A stretch of DNA of 64,000 nucleotides from Micromonospora cathayae (GCF_028993575.1 NZ_CP118615.1:2604001-2668000), one strand, 5' to 3'. Numbered from the stretch's first letter, positions 1 through 8,466 are shown. Notes: a model not told the origin generated them from the sequence alone. Numbers and translations: made by a program.

Positions 1-213
1 ATCCGGCTGTTCCGGGAGACCAGCCAGCGGTTGTGCGGGTTGACCGAGCAGCTCGGCCCGGCGGCGGGCACGCTCGTCGAGACCCACCTGCGGGAGGGTG
101 CCGAGCTGACCGTGGCCGAGGCGCTGCCCTGGGGGCGCGTCCTCGACCTGCACGGCCGGGTGCACCTGCCCCTGCACCTGGCGCAACTGCGTGCCCTGCG
201 CCCGACCGGCTGA
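1..213 (+). CDS. C-terminal end of a protein that starts outside the window
   Basis: Frame 1 is open from the first base to a TGA at 211-213, giving 70 residues of a protein whose start is missing. The tail ends in an alternating His/Leu stretch (HLPLHLAQLRAL). That pattern is loosely like the last helix of DinB/YfiT four-helix-bundle proteins, but no complete motif is visible and I do not assign a function. The coding frame and the stop are seen directly; any family assignment is a guess. Confidence 0.5.
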   Translation: MRLFRETSQRLCGLTEQLGPAAGTLVETHLREGAELTVAEALPWGRVLDLHGRVHLPLHLAQLRALRPTG

Positions 214-276
214 CCGGCGGGCTCACCTGCTGACCAGCCGGCCGGCGGGCTGACCGGCCGACCGGCGGGTGGGGTG

Positions 277-561
277 TCAGTCGACGACCGTGACGTCCTT
301 CCAGAAGGCCACCCGGTCGCGCACCATCTCGGCCTTTGCCATCGGCTCCGGGTAGTACCAGACCGCGTCGGCGCTGGTCCGGCCGTCGTGCTCCAGGCTG
401 TAGTACGAGGCGCTGCCCTTCCAGGGGCAGAAGGTGTGGGTGGACGACTCGCGCAGCACGTCGTCGCGGAGCGCGGACCGGGGGAAGTAGTGGTTGCCCT
501 CGACCACCACCGTGTCGTCGCTCTCGGCGATCACCAGGTCGTTCCAAACGGCTTTCGGCAT
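277..561 (-). CDS. DUF427 domain protein
   Basis: A 94-residue protein beginning MPKAVWND and containing VIAESDDTVVVEGNHYFP, followed by a TFCPWKG motif. These are the hallmarks of DUF427, a small beta-barrel family of unknown biochemical role that is common in actinobacteria. The open frame extends upstream to 684, but that extension is Arg-rich and unlike the family, so the ATG at 559-561 is taken as the start. It is divergent from the lipid-modification operon that starts at about 625, with which no functional link is apparent. Confidence 0.88.
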   Translation of the reverse strand: MPKAVWNDLVIAESDDTVVVEGNHYFPRSALRDDVLRESSTHTFCPWKGSASYYSLEHDGRTSADAVWYYPEPMAKAEMVRDRVAFWKDVTVVD

Positions 562-624
562 GTCGTCCAGGCTAGCCGGCGTGGCCGGGCCGCCGGATCG
601 TGGCGGGAAGCGTAGAGTGATCTC

Positions 625-2088
625 GTGTGCGCGCTGCGTGTGGAGCGGGCGGGTGAACCGCACGAACAGGCAGGTGACCGCCATGGACGGGCGGTCGACT
701 CACTCCGTCGGTCGTATGCCGCGGTGCCCCCCGGGGCACCGGTCCGGCTGGCGAAACGCACCTCGAACCTGTTCCGTCCCCGGGCGGCGGTCACGTCGCC
801 GGGTCTGGACGTCAGCGGTCTGACCGGGGTGCTAGGCGTCGATCCGGTGGCCCGGACGGCCGACGTGCAGGGCATGTGCACCTACGAGGACCTGGTCGAC
901 GTCACCCTGGCGTACGGGTTGATGCCGCTGGTGGTGCCGCAGTTGCGCACCATCACCCTGGGTGGGGCGGTGACCGGCCTGGGTATCGAGTCGACGTCGT
1001 TCCGCAACGGCCTGCCGCACGAGTCGGTACGCGAGATGGACGTCCTCACCGGCGCCGGCGACCTGCTGACCGTACGCCCGGACGGGCCGCACGCCGACCT
1101 CTTCGCCGCCTTCCCGAACTCGCTCGGCAGCCTCGGGTACGCCACCCGGCTGACCATCGAGCTGCAACCGGTCCGTCGGTACGTGGCGGTGCGCAACGTC
1201 CGGTTCACCGACCTGGACGCCCTGGTCGACGCGATCGGGCAGGTGACCGCCACCCGCGCCTGGGCGGGTCGACCGGTGGACACGATGGACGGGGTGATGT
1301 TCCACCCGGACGAGTCGTACCTGGTGCTGGGCACCTTCACCGACGACGCCACCGACGCCCTCGACGGCGGCCGGCCGGCCGGTGGTCGGGGCGGGCCGGC
1401 CAGCGACTACACCGGCCCGGACATCTACTACCGGTCGCTGCCGCTGCGGCGACGCGACCTGCTCACCACCCACGACTACCTGTGGCGCTGGGACACCGAC
1501 TGGTTCTGGTGTTCCCGGGCGTTCGGCGCGCAGCACCCGGTGGTGCGGCGGCTGTGGCCGGCGCGCTGGCGGCGCAGCGACGTCTACCACCGGCTGGTCC
1601 GGCTGGAGCACCGTTACGGGGTGGCCGCCCGGGTGGACCGCTGGCGCGGCCAGCCACCCCGGGAACGGGTGGTGCAGGACGTGGAGATCCCGCTCGCCGG
1701 CACCGCCGACTTCCTGCGGTGGTTCGCCCGTGAGGTGCGGATGTCCCCGGTGTGGCTGTGCCCGTTGCGGCTGCGTGAGCCGGCCGGCCCCGGCTCGGCC
1801 CGGGTCTGGCCGCTGTACCCGCTGCGTCCCGGCCACACCTACGTCAACGTCGGTTTCTGGGGGACGGTGCCGATCGCCGACGGGGCGGCCGACGGCGACG
1901 TCAACCGGGCCGTGGAGCGGGCGGTGGCGGCCGCCGGCGGGCACAAGTCCCTCTACTCCGACGCCTACTACCCGCGTGACGAGTTCGACCGACTGTACGG
2001 CGGGGACGCCTACCGCGCCGTCAGGGACCGCTACGACCCGGAGCACCGGTTGACCGGACTGTACGAGAAGGCGGTGGCACGACGATGA
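625..2088 (+). CDS. tmsA: FAD-binding oxidoreductase, TmsA/BfaA-like fatty-acid methylene reductase
   Basis: A 487-residue FAD_binding_4 flavoprotein of the DHCR24-like group. The FAD-binding region around residues 100-150 holds TLGGAVTGLGIESTSFRNG and EMDVLTGAGDLL, and NSLGSLGYATRL follows. In mycobacteria and relatives, TmsA (Rv0449c type, also called BfaA) reduces the 10-methylene fatty acid made by TmsB to the 10-methyl form with NADPH. Its stop overlaps the start of the TmsB-like gene by 4 bp (ATGA), so the two are translationally coupled. The start is uncertain: GTG at 625 and GTG at 640 are both possible, and the conserved part begins near residue 26. Assignment rests on sequence character plus the partner gene. 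10-methyl fatty acids are typical of Micromonospora lipids. Confidence 0.85.
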   Translation: MCALRVERAGEPHEQAGDRHGRAVDSLRRSYAAVPPGAPVRLAKRTSNLFRPRAAVTSPGLDVSGLTGVLGVDPVARTADVQGMCTYEDLVDVTLAYGLMPLVVPQLRTITLGGAVTGLGIESTSFRNGLPHESVREMDVLTGAGDLLTVRPDGPHADLFAAFPNSLGSLGYATRLTIELQPVRRYVAVRNVRFTDLDALVDAIGQVTATRAWAGRPVDTMDGVMFHPDESYLVLGTFTDDATDALDGGRPAGGRGGPASDYTGPDIYYRSLPLRRRDLLTTHDYLWRWDTDWFWCSRAFGAQHPVVRRLWPARWRRSDVYHRLVRLEHRYGVAARVDRWRGQPPRERVVQDVEIPLAGTADFLRWFAREVRMSPVWLCPLRLREPAGPGSARVWPLYPLRPGHTYVNVGFWGTVPIADGAADGDVNRAVERAVAAAGGHKSLYSDAYYPRDEFDRLYGGDAYRAVRDRYDPEHRLTGLYEKAVARR

Positions 2089-3422
2089 GCCTGACCGACC
2101 GCGAGCGTGGGGGAAGCGCCACGCCGGAAACCCCGCCGGCCGGGGGCCGGCGTCGACCGCCGTCGGTGGCGGACGTCGTCCGGGCGGTCACCGACGGGGG
2201 CCCGCCGGTGCGGATCACCGGGTACGACGGCAGCACCACCGGGCCGGCCGACTCCGGCATCACCCTCCAGATCCGCTCCGAGCGCGGCCTGTCGTACCTG
2301 CTCACCGCGCCCGGTGACCTGGGCATGGCGCGCGCGTACGTCAGCGGGGACCTGGCCCTGACCGGGGTGCACCCGGGTGACCCGTACGAGGCGTTGCGGC
2401 TGCTCAAGGACGAGCTGCGGCTGCGTACGCCGTCGTTGACCGAGGCGGTGGAGCTGGTCCGGGGGCTGGGCTGGGAGCGGTTGCGTCCGCCGCCGCCTCC
2501 GCCGCAGGAGGCGGTGCCACGGTGGCGTCGGCTGGTGGCCGGGCTGCGGCACTCCCGGGTCCGGGACAGCACCGCCATCTCGCACCACTACGACGTCTCC
2601 AACGCCTTCTACGAGAAGGTGCTGGGCCCGTCGATGACGTACACCTGTGCGGTCTACCAGGGCCCGGACGACACCCTGGAGCAGGCCCAGGCGGCCAAGT
2701 ACGACCTGGTCGCCGGGAAGTTGGCGCTGAAGCCGGGGATGCGGCTGCTGGACGTGGGCTGCGGCTGGGGCGGCATGGTCCGGCACGCCGCCCGGGAGTA
2801 CGGCGTACGCGCGATCGGGGTGACCCTGTCGAAGGCGCAGGCGCAGTGGGCGCGGGCGGCCATCGAGCGGGAGGGGCTGGGTGAGCTGGCCGAGGTGCGG
2901 TACCTGGACTACCGGGACGCGCCCACCGGGCCGTTCGACGCGATCTCCTCGATCGGGCTGACCGAGCACGTCGGGGTGCGCCACTATCCGGCGTACTTCG
3001 GCGCGCTGTGGCAGCGGTTGCGGGTCGGTGGGCGGCTGTTGAACCACTGCATCACCCGGGCCGACAACCGGGCCCCGCACCGCTCCGGCCTGTTCATCGA
3101 CCGGTACGTCTTTCCGGACGGCGAGCTGGCCGGGCCGGGCCGGCTGGTCAGCGAGGTCCACGACGCCGGGTTCGAGGTGCAGCACGAGGAGAACCTGCGC
3201 CGGCACTACGCGCTGACCCTGGCCGCCTGGTGCCGGAACCTGGTCGCGCACTGGGACTTCTGCGTGGCCGAGGTCGGTGCGGGTACGGCCCGGGTGTGGG
3301 GGCTGTACATGGCCGGCTCCCGGTTGGCCTTCGAACGCAACGGCATCCAACTGCACCAGGTGCTCGCCACCCGGCCCGGCCCGGACGGCGGCAGCGACTT
3401 CCCCTTCCGCCCCGACTGGTGA
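2085..3422 (+). CDS. tmsB: SAM-dependent fatty-acyl phospholipid methyltransferase (Cfa family, TmsB/UfaA1-like)
   Basis: A 445-residue cyclopropane-fatty-acid-synthase-family methyltransferase. SAM motif I is LLDVGCGWGG at residues 221-230, and the family signature SMTYTCAVY lies at 183-191. A Pro-rich linker at about 135-141 separates an N-terminal domain from the catalytic domain, as in TmsB/UfaA1 proteins. TmsB transfers a methyl group from SAM to C10 of oleoyl chains on membrane phospholipids, giving the 10-methylene product that TmsA reduces. The ATGA overlap with tmsA argues that this is the 10-methylstearate pathway and not a cyclopropane synthase. The TmsC protein of some operons is not seen next to it. 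Confidence 0.88.
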   Translation: MSLTDRERGGSATPETPPAGGRRRPPSVADVVRAVTDGGPPVRITGYDGSTTGPADSGITLQIRSERGLSYLLTAPGDLGMARAYVSGDLALTGVHPGDPYEALRLLKDELRLRTPSLTEAVELVRGLGWERLRPPPPPPQEAVPRWRRLVAGLRHSRVRDSTAISHHYDVSNAFYEKVLGPSMTYTCAVYQGPDDTLEQAQAAKYDLVAGKLALKPGMRLLDVGCGWGGMVRHAAREYGVRAIGVTLSKAQAQWARAAIEREGLGELAEVRYLDYRDAPTGPFDAISSIGLTEHVGVRHYPAYFGALWQRLRVGGRLLNHCITRADNRAPHRSGLFIDRYVFPDGELAGPGRLVSEVHDAGFEVQHEENLRRHYALTLAAWCRNLVAHWDFCVAEVGAGTARVWGLYMAGSRLAFERNGIQLHQVLATRPGPDGGSDFPFRPDW

Positions 3423-3458
3423 GCCGGGAACGGCCCGTCCGGCCGTTCGGCGATCTCA

Positions 3459-3487
3459 TTGACAAGCAGAATTTTTACGTACAGGAT
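3459..3487 (+). promoter_or_regulatory. Promoter of the ArsR/AHSA1 operon, giving an almost leaderless transcript
   Basis: TTGACA at 3459-3464, a 17-bp spacer and CAGGAT at 3482-3487 form a strong housekeeping-type promoter. Transcription would begin near 3494-3495, only 3-4 bases before the ATG at 3498. A TACGTA palindrome at 3476-3481 inside the spacer may be part of an operator for the ArsR protein itself. Confidence 0.72.
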
Positions 3488-3497
3488 GGTTTTCGCC

Positions 3498-4055
3498 ATG
3501 AGAGACGTCCTGTACCTCGAAGAGCTGGCCCAGGCCGAGACGCTGCTCAAACCGCAGCGGATCGAGGTGCTGCGGCAGCTCGCCGAGCCGCACACCTGCA
3601 CCGAGGTGGCCCAACGACTCGGTCAGACCCCGCAGCGGGTCTACTACCACGTCCGCCAGCTGGTCGCCGCCGGGCTGGTCGAGCAGGTCGCCGAGCGCAA
3701 GGTGCGCGGCATCCACGAGGGCATCTACCAGGCCAGTGCCCGGTCGTACTGGCTCTCGCCCCGCCTGGTCGGCCGGCTCGGCCTGCGCCGGGCCCAGGAC
3801 GAGCTGAGCCTGGGCTACCTGCTGGACCTGGTGGAGGAGGTCCAGGCGGACATCGCCGCCCTGGACCGGAACGCGCCGGAGCTGCCCTCGATCGGGGTCT
3901 CCGGAGAGATCCGGGTGCCCGCCGAACGCCGGCAGGAGTTCCTGGCCGACCTGCGGTCCACCCTCGAAGACCTGTTCACCCGCTATGGAGGCGCCGAGGG
4001 GGACGCCTTCAAGCTCGCTGTCGCCTGCTATCCCAAGGGGGAGAACGATGACTGA
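3498..4055 (+). CDS. ArsR-family winged-helix regulator
   Basis: A 185-residue winged helix-turn-helix protein. The N-terminal 80 residues (KPQRIEVLRQLAEP, then TCTEVAQRLGQTPQRVYYHVRQLVAAGLV) form an ArsR/HTH_20 DNA-binding domain; the rest is an acidic helical domain. The ATG at 3498 is chosen because the upstream promoter would place the transcript start just before it. The open frame continues upstream through the promoter itself, which argues against the longer start. The gene overlaps the following AHSA1 gene by 8 bp, a common actinobacterial pairing in which the regulator controls its own SRPBCC partner. The effector is unknown. Confidence 0.87.
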   Translation: MRDVLYLEELAQAETLLKPQRIEVLRQLAEPHTCTEVAQRLGQTPQRVYYHVRQLVAAGLVEQVAERKVRGIHEGIYQASARSYWLSPRLVGRLGLRRAQDELSLGYLLDLVEEVQADIAALDRNAPELPSIGVSGEIRVPAERRQEFLADLRSTLEDLFTRYGGAEGDAFKLAVACYPKGENDD

Positions 4056-4875
4056 ACCGATGACCCTCCGGGTCCGCCTCGACGCCCCGGTCAAGATCGT
4101 CCACCACGCCCTCACCGACCCCGCCGAGCTGCGGGTCTGGCTGACCGAGCACGCCGAGGTCGAGCTGCCGCACCGGTACGCGTTCTGGGGGCGGCACACC
4201 CCCGAGGGCGACGCCCCGCATCAGCGGCTGGAACACGTCGACGACCACGGGCTGTGTTTCACCTGGCTGCTGGACGGCGCGGAGACCACCACCACCATCA
4301 CCCTGGCCGAGGACGGCCCGGACGCCACCCTGCTCACCCTTTCCCAGACCCACTTCGACTTCGCCGACGTGATCAGCGGGGCGGTGCGGGGGGTGCTCCA
4401 GACCTGGTGGGCGCTGGCCGTCACCAACCTCGCGGCCCACCTGGAGGGGCGTCCGCTGCTGCCGAAGGTCGACTTCACCTCCACCGACCTGCGCGGCGAG
4501 CTGCTCATCGCCGCGCCGATGGCCGCCGTCTGGACCTCGCTCACCGACTCCGAGCAGGCCAGCGCCTGGTTCGGGTACCCGATCGGGATCGAGCCCTGGG
4601 TCGGTGGCCGGTACGCGATGGGCGGGCTGGAGGCACCCGACCCCGCGAAGATCGTCGACCTGGAACCCGGCCGCCGGATGTCGGTCGACTGGGGGCCGGC
4701 CGGGGTCGCCACCTGGGAGTTGGCCGAGTCGGCCGGCAGGACCCGGCTCACCTTCGTGCAGAGCGGCTTCGACGAGCAGCGTCCGCCGTACGCCGCCTGG
4801 GGTGGCATCGTCTCCGGGCTGGGTGAGCTGCGCCGCTTCCACGAGATGCCGGACTGGCAGTCGATCTGGCGCTGA
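4048..4875 (+). CDS. Tandem SRPBCC (AHSA1-like) domain protein
   Basis: A 275-residue protein built from two START/AHSA1-like domains. The first (about 1-135) begins VRLDAPVKIVHHALTDPAELRVWL; the second (about 145-275) begins GELLIAAPMAAVWTSLTDSEQASAWFG. AHSA1-like domains make deep hydrophobic ligand pockets, and family members bind small hydrophobic molecules or act with Hsp90-like partners. The ATG at 4048 overlaps the ArsR stop by 8 bp, so the two are coupled. A longer upstream frame exists but lies inside the arsR gene. The ligand cannot be read from sequence. Confidence 0.85.
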   Translation: MTEPMTLRVRLDAPVKIVHHALTDPAELRVWLTEHAEVELPHRYAFWGRHTPEGDAPHQRLEHVDDHGLCFTWLLDGAETTTTITLAEDGPDATLLTLSQTHFDFADVISGAVRGVLQTWWALAVTNLAAHLEGRPLLPKVDFTSTDLRGELLIAAPMAAVWTSLTDSEQASAWFGYPIGIEPWVGGRYAMGGLEAPDPAKIVDLEPGRRMSVDWGPAGVATWELAESAGRTRLTFVQSGFDEQRPPYAAWGGIVSGLGELRRFHEMPDWQSIWR

Positions 4876-4958
4876 GCCCACGGCCGTCGGCGGTGCACGC
4901 TTTCCCGCCCGTGGGCGGTCGACGGTTCCCGCCCGCCTGACCGGGGTACTGCCGGGGA

Positions 4959-5192
4959 ATGTTCCTCATCTTCGGACTCCGTACCTCGGTCAAGCGGTCG
5001 GGTGTGGTCAGTGCCGTCTGCCGCAACTGCGGCCAGCACGCGGCGCAGGTGATCACCAAGCGGTCGACGAGGTTCAGTCTGTTCTTCGTCCCGCTCATCC
5101 CGGTCCGTACCCGGTACGTGCAGCAGTGCTCGTTCTGTGGCGTCGAGTACGCCGTCTCGAAGGACGAGGCGCGCCGCCTCCCGGTGGGCTGA
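4959..5192 (+). CDS. Small zinc-ribbon domain protein
   Basis: A 77-residue protein with two CxxC knuckles, CRNC and CSFC, separated by about 30 residues with a hydrophobic stretch (SLFFVPLIPV). This matches the zinc_ribbon_15 family, small proteins of unknown function that are widespread in actinobacteria. It begins at an ATG and is followed by non-conserved DNA. No operon partner is obvious. Confidence 0.78.
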   Translation: MFLIFGLRTSVKRSGVVSAVCRNCGQHAAQVITKRSTRFSLFFVPLIPVRTRYVQQCSFCGVEYAVSKDEARRLPVG

Positions 5193-5622
5193 GGTGGCCC
5201 GCTTCCTCTGCTGGCTGATCGGTCGTCCGATGACGGGGTCCACGGACGGGGGCGGGGCCGGTGCGCCCACGTACACGGTGCCCCGGCCGCCCTGCACCCC
5301 CGGCCGCCGCCGGCACCGGCGTCGCCGCCGTCCGGCCGCCGGGGCCCGGCTGCCCCGGTCCCCCTGGAACCGTTCCACCGGACGCTAGCGACGCCGCCCG
5401 CCTGCGCCGGGGGCCTCGGCCTGCCCGCCGGTCAGGGTGGGCCCCGGGTGCCCGTGCCCGGTGCCCGTGCCGAGGTCCATCGTGATGGTCGGGTACCCGG
5501 TGGTGTGGCTACTACCGGTGACGAGGTGTGCGTAGACGCTTCGGGGAGAGGTGCCCTGATCCGGGCCGCCACCGGGTGCCGGTGCGGGCGCGCCGGGAGT
5601 GGAGCGCCTATCGTGGCCTGTC
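5193..5622. other. Intergenic stretch without a convincing gene
   Basis: About 430 bp separate the zinc-ribbon gene from the Cas4-like gene. A 64-codon plus-strand frame at 5195-5388 (starting GTG, MARFLCWLIGRPMTG, then Arg/Pro-rich) could be a small basic protein but has no recognisable motif or good ribosome site. A short imperfect duplication of GTGCCCGTGCC lies near 5450-5475. Nothing else is supported. Confidence 0.4.
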
Positions 5623-6828
5623 GTGACGAGCACCGAGCAGCGACTGGCCGCCATCCGGGGCGACGTCCCGGCCCGCCGGCACAACGCCCGGACCATCGCC
5701 GCGTTGACCGGCAACCCGGGCTGCACCCGCCGGGCCGTGCTGGACAGCGCCGGGGTGGACAAGCCCAAGCTGGCCGAGCGGATCGGTTTCCCGGCCCGGT
5801 TCGGGCAGTCCCGGTTCGCGATCAGCCGGGGCAACGCGTTCGAGGCGCAGGTCAAGTCGGACGGCGGTACGGAGCTGCTGCGCCTGGTCGCCGAGCGGGT
5901 CGGGGCCGACCCGGAGGAGCCGGCCACCTGGACGGACCTGAACGCCGCCGACCCCACCGACCGGTACGACCGGTCCCGGGACCTGCTCACCACGGCGGGC
6001 GACGCCCCCGCCCTGTTCGACCACCCCCTGCTCAGCCTGGAGGTCGCCGGCCAGCGGGTGTACCTGGAGCCGGACCTGGTGGCCGCCCGGCTCGCCGGCC
6101 GGTGGCACGTGGTGGAGATCAAGTCTTTCCCGGTGGTCGACGGGCAGGCCGACCCGGCCAAGGTGGCCGCCGCCGCGATCCAGTCCGCCGTCTACGTGCT
6201 CGCCCTGCGGGAACTGCTCGCCGCCGCCGGGCACGATCCGGAGCTGGTCTCGCCGGACGTGGTGCTGGTCTGCCCGCGTGACTTCGCAAACCAGCCGGTC
6301 GCCAGCCTGGTCGACGTCCGTCGGCAACTGCTGGTGCTGCGTCGGCAACTGGACCGGATGGCCCGGATCGACGCGCTGCTGGCCGGCGTACCGGAGGACT
6401 TCACCGCCGATCCCACCGCCGAGCCGGCGGCCCTGGTCGCGGCACTGCGCACGGTCGAGGCCCGGTACGCCCCCGACTGTCTGGCCGCCTGCGAGCTGGC
6501 GTTCTTCTGCCGGGACGAGGCGCGCGGCCAGACCGGGGCGCTGGGCCGGCCGGTCCGGGAGGCGCTCGGCGGGGTGGCGACGGTGGCCGACGTGCTGGCG
6601 CTGGCCGACGGTGTCCGGCCCGCCGAGCCGGGGCAGGCGGAGGCCGCCGCGCTGCTACGGGCCGCCGCCCGGCTCCGCGCCGAGGCCCTCGCCCAGTCAT
6701 CGTCCGGCCCCGGAGCCTTCGCCCAGCAGCCGGCGGGTGCCGGAGCCCTGGCCCAGCAGCCGGCGGGTGCCGGAGCCTTCGCTCAGCCCTCGGCGGGTGC
6801 CGGAGCACTGGCCGGTCGGTCGGCGTGA
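5623..6828 (+). CDS. Cas4-like PD-(D/E)XK nuclease with predicted Fe-S cysteines
   Basis: A 401-residue protein that carries the RecB/Cas4 nuclease motifs in order: GNAFEAQV (70-77), a metal-binding Asp in LEPDLV (D151), E165-I-K167 in VVEIKSF, and Q187-x3-Y191 in QSAVYVL. One cysteine near the N-terminus (C34) and three near the end of the domain (C286-x3-C290-x5-C296) are spaced like the four-cysteine iron-sulfur cluster of Cas4 and AddB nucleases. The tail is four imperfect 10-residue Ala/Gly/Gln repeats. The GTG at 5623 is preferred, with 5599 as an alternative. It overlaps the next gene by 4 bp. No cas genes are nearby, so it is not a CRISPR Cas4. A DNA-end processing or defence role is inferred. 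Confidence 0.72.
   Translation: MTSTEQRLAAIRGDVPARRHNARTIAALTGNPGCTRRAVLDSAGVDKPKLAERIGFPARFGQSRFAISRGNAFEAQVKSDGGTELLRLVAERVGADPEEPATWTDLNAADPTDRYDRSRDLLTTAGDAPALFDHPLLSLEVAGQRVYLEPDLVAARLAGRWHVVEIKSFPVVDGQADPAKVAAAAIQSAVYVLALRELLAAAGHDPELVSPDVVLVCPRDFANQPVASLVDVRRQLLVLRRQLDRMARIDALLAGVPEDFTADPTAEPAALVAALRTVEARYAPDCLAACELAFFCRDEARGQTGALGRPVREALGGVATVADVLALADGVRPAEPGQAEAAALLRAAARLRAEALAQSSSGPGAFAQQPAGAGALAQQPAGAGAFAQPSAGAGALAGRSA
6708..6825 (+). repeat. Four imperfect 30-bp in-frame tandem repeats
   Basis: The 3' end of the Cas4-like gene contains four consecutive degenerate 30-bp units encoding GPGAFAQQPA, GAGALAQQPA, GAGAFAQPSA and GAGALAGRSA. They follow the catalytic domain and look like a flexible low-complexity tail of recent slippage origin. 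Confidence 0.8.
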
Positions 6829-8336
6829 GTACGCTCCGCGCGCTCGCCCGGGTCCGCGCCCAGTACGTCGGACGGGCCGAGCGGGTCGCCACGGTCCGGC
6901 ACCTGCACCTGTCCGACCGGCCGCTGGTGCTGGTGCCGTTGGCGCTGGCCGGGGAGGCGAACGCCCCGCTCGCGGCCCTGGTCGGCACCGCGCCCGACGC
7001 CGGGAGGCTGCTGCTGGTGCCGCAGCCGCGTAACCGGGACCAGCGGTTCGCGTTCGCCGCCGAGCTGGCCGGGATCGTGCTGCCGTGGATCGACGCGCAC
7101 CGGCAGGTGACCGAGGCGGTCCCGGTCGACCGGGGTAAGGACGTCCGGCACCGGTACGTGGACGCGCCGCAGGTGCTGGTGCCGAATCCGGCCGGGGTGA
7201 CGTTCCTGCGGCTGTTCGGGCGGTCCACCCGGTTCCGCCGGCCGGACGGGGAGTACCCGGTGCACCCGTCGGTGCCGGTGCTCGGCCGCTGGCTGACCTT
7301 CTTCGCCGAGCGGGCCGAGTATCCGGGGTCGGCGGCGCTGTTGGCGATGACCGAGGCGTTGACCCTGCACTGGGCGACCGGGCAGAGCGTGGTGGAGGAT
7401 CTGCACCTGCCGGCCCTGCTGGGCTGGATCGATCCGCCGCCGGGGTCGACCGGCGCGCAGGCCGCCGCCCGCGCCGAGGATCCGACGGTCTGTCCGCCGG
7501 CCGGTCCGGCCACCGATCCGGAGTTCGACAACCGACGCCTGTTCCCGGCGATCGAGGCGTACGCGGCGGCCGGTGACGACGCCGACGCCCGCCGGGCGGC
7601 GTACGCGGGCCTGGCGGGCCTGCTGCGCGACCAGCTCACGCCGACCTGGGAGCTGATGTGGCGCGGCGTGGCGTTGCTGCGTGACCTGCCGGCCGGGGCG
7701 CGGGTGGCGGGCCGTTGGGCCGGCGACCGGGACGCCTTCACCGGCTTCGCCGAGCACGTGGACGCGGGCGGCGCGCCGCAGCCCCGGCGGGACGGCGCGG
7801 TGGCCGCCGCCCAGAAGCTGCACCGGCTGGAACGGGCGCTGACCTCGTACGCGGTGCAGCGCGCCTACGACGATCCGCTGGTGATGGCCGAGTACCGGCT
7901 GACCGGTGAGGCGTTCGTGGGGGACGTGACGCTCGCCGATCCGACCCGGGTGGACGACACCGGGAAGCGGCCGGTGCTGCGGCCCCGGATCCAGCTGGTC
8001 ACCGACGAGCCGGTGGTGGTGCCGGTCGGCGCGAGCCTGTACTCGCCGGCCCGGCCGGGGCAGAAGGCGAAGGTGGTCTTCGTGACCCCGGCGGACGGGT
8101 CGAAGACCGAGGTGGTGCTGGAACTCTCCGGCGGGATGGGGCGCGGGCTGACCCCGTCGCCGGGCAGCGTGCCGGAGGTGGGGGAGCGGCTCTGCTACAC
8201 CACCCTGTCGGACGCGTTCCTGCCGGCGGGGACGTTCCCGGCGGTGGAGGAGACCCCGTGGACGCACGGTGGCCCCCCGGTGGCCGCCGGGGAGTCCACC
8301 GGGGACGACGCCGACGCGGTGGAGGAGTGGGCCTGA
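6825..8336 (+). CDS. Conserved protein of unknown function coupled to the Cas4-like nuclease
   Basis: A 503-residue soluble protein starting at a GTG inside the nuclease stop (GTGA, 6825-6828), hence translationally coupled to it. I recognise no domain. Visible features are a Trp/Leu-rich middle region (VLGRWLTFFAERAEYPG, LTPTWELMWRGVALLRDLP), a long helical section with QKLHRLERALTSYAVQRAYDDPLV, and an Ala/Asp-rich acidic end. There is no signal peptide, membrane segment or Walker motif. The coupling indicates that the two proteins work together, possibly as nuclease plus DNA-binding or regulatory partner. That function is inferred from context only. Confidence 0.75.
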   Translation: MSTLRALARVRAQYVGRAERVATVRHLHLSDRPLVLVPLALAGEANAPLAALVGTAPDAGRLLLVPQPRNRDQRFAFAAELAGIVLPWIDAHRQVTEAVPVDRGKDVRHRYVDAPQVLVPNPAGVTFLRLFGRSTRFRRPDGEYPVHPSVPVLGRWLTFFAERAEYPGSAALLAMTEALTLHWATGQSVVEDLHLPALLGWIDPPPGSTGAQAAARAEDPTVCPPAGPATDPEFDNRRLFPAIEAYAAAGDDADARRAAYAGLAGLLRDQLTPTWELMWRGVALLRDLPAGARVAGRWAGDRDAFTGFAEHVDAGGAPQPRRDGAVAAAQKLHRLERALTSYAVQRAYDDPLVMAEYRLTGEAFVGDVTLADPTRVDDTGKRPVLRPRIQLVTDEPVVVPVGASLYSPARPGQKAKVVFVTPADGSKTEVVLELSGGMGRGLTPSPGSVPEVGERLCYTTLSDAFLPAGTFPAVEETPWTHGGPPVAAGESTGDDADAVEEWA

Positions 8337-8375
8337 ACGCCCGGGTCAGCGAAATAATCCATTCACACTCTTGAA

Positions 8376-8391
8376 ACTGAACCGGTTAAGT
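8376..8391. promoter_or_regulatory. LacI-type operator upstream of the GH26 mannanase
   Basis: ACTGAACCGGTTAAGT is a near-perfect 16-bp palindrome (14 of 16 positions) with the central CG of LacI-family operators. It sits 75 bp before the secreted mannanase, in an unusually AT-rich patch (8350-8400) suited to a promoter. Regulation by a manno-oligosaccharide-responsive LacI protein is inferred; none is encoded in the window. Confidence 0.55.
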
Positions 8392-8466
8392 AGTTCAGTG
8401 GGGGGTGCGGCCCGGAGCCCCCACCGGGTCCGCGCACCACCACCCCCTACCCGGAAACAGGTGACC

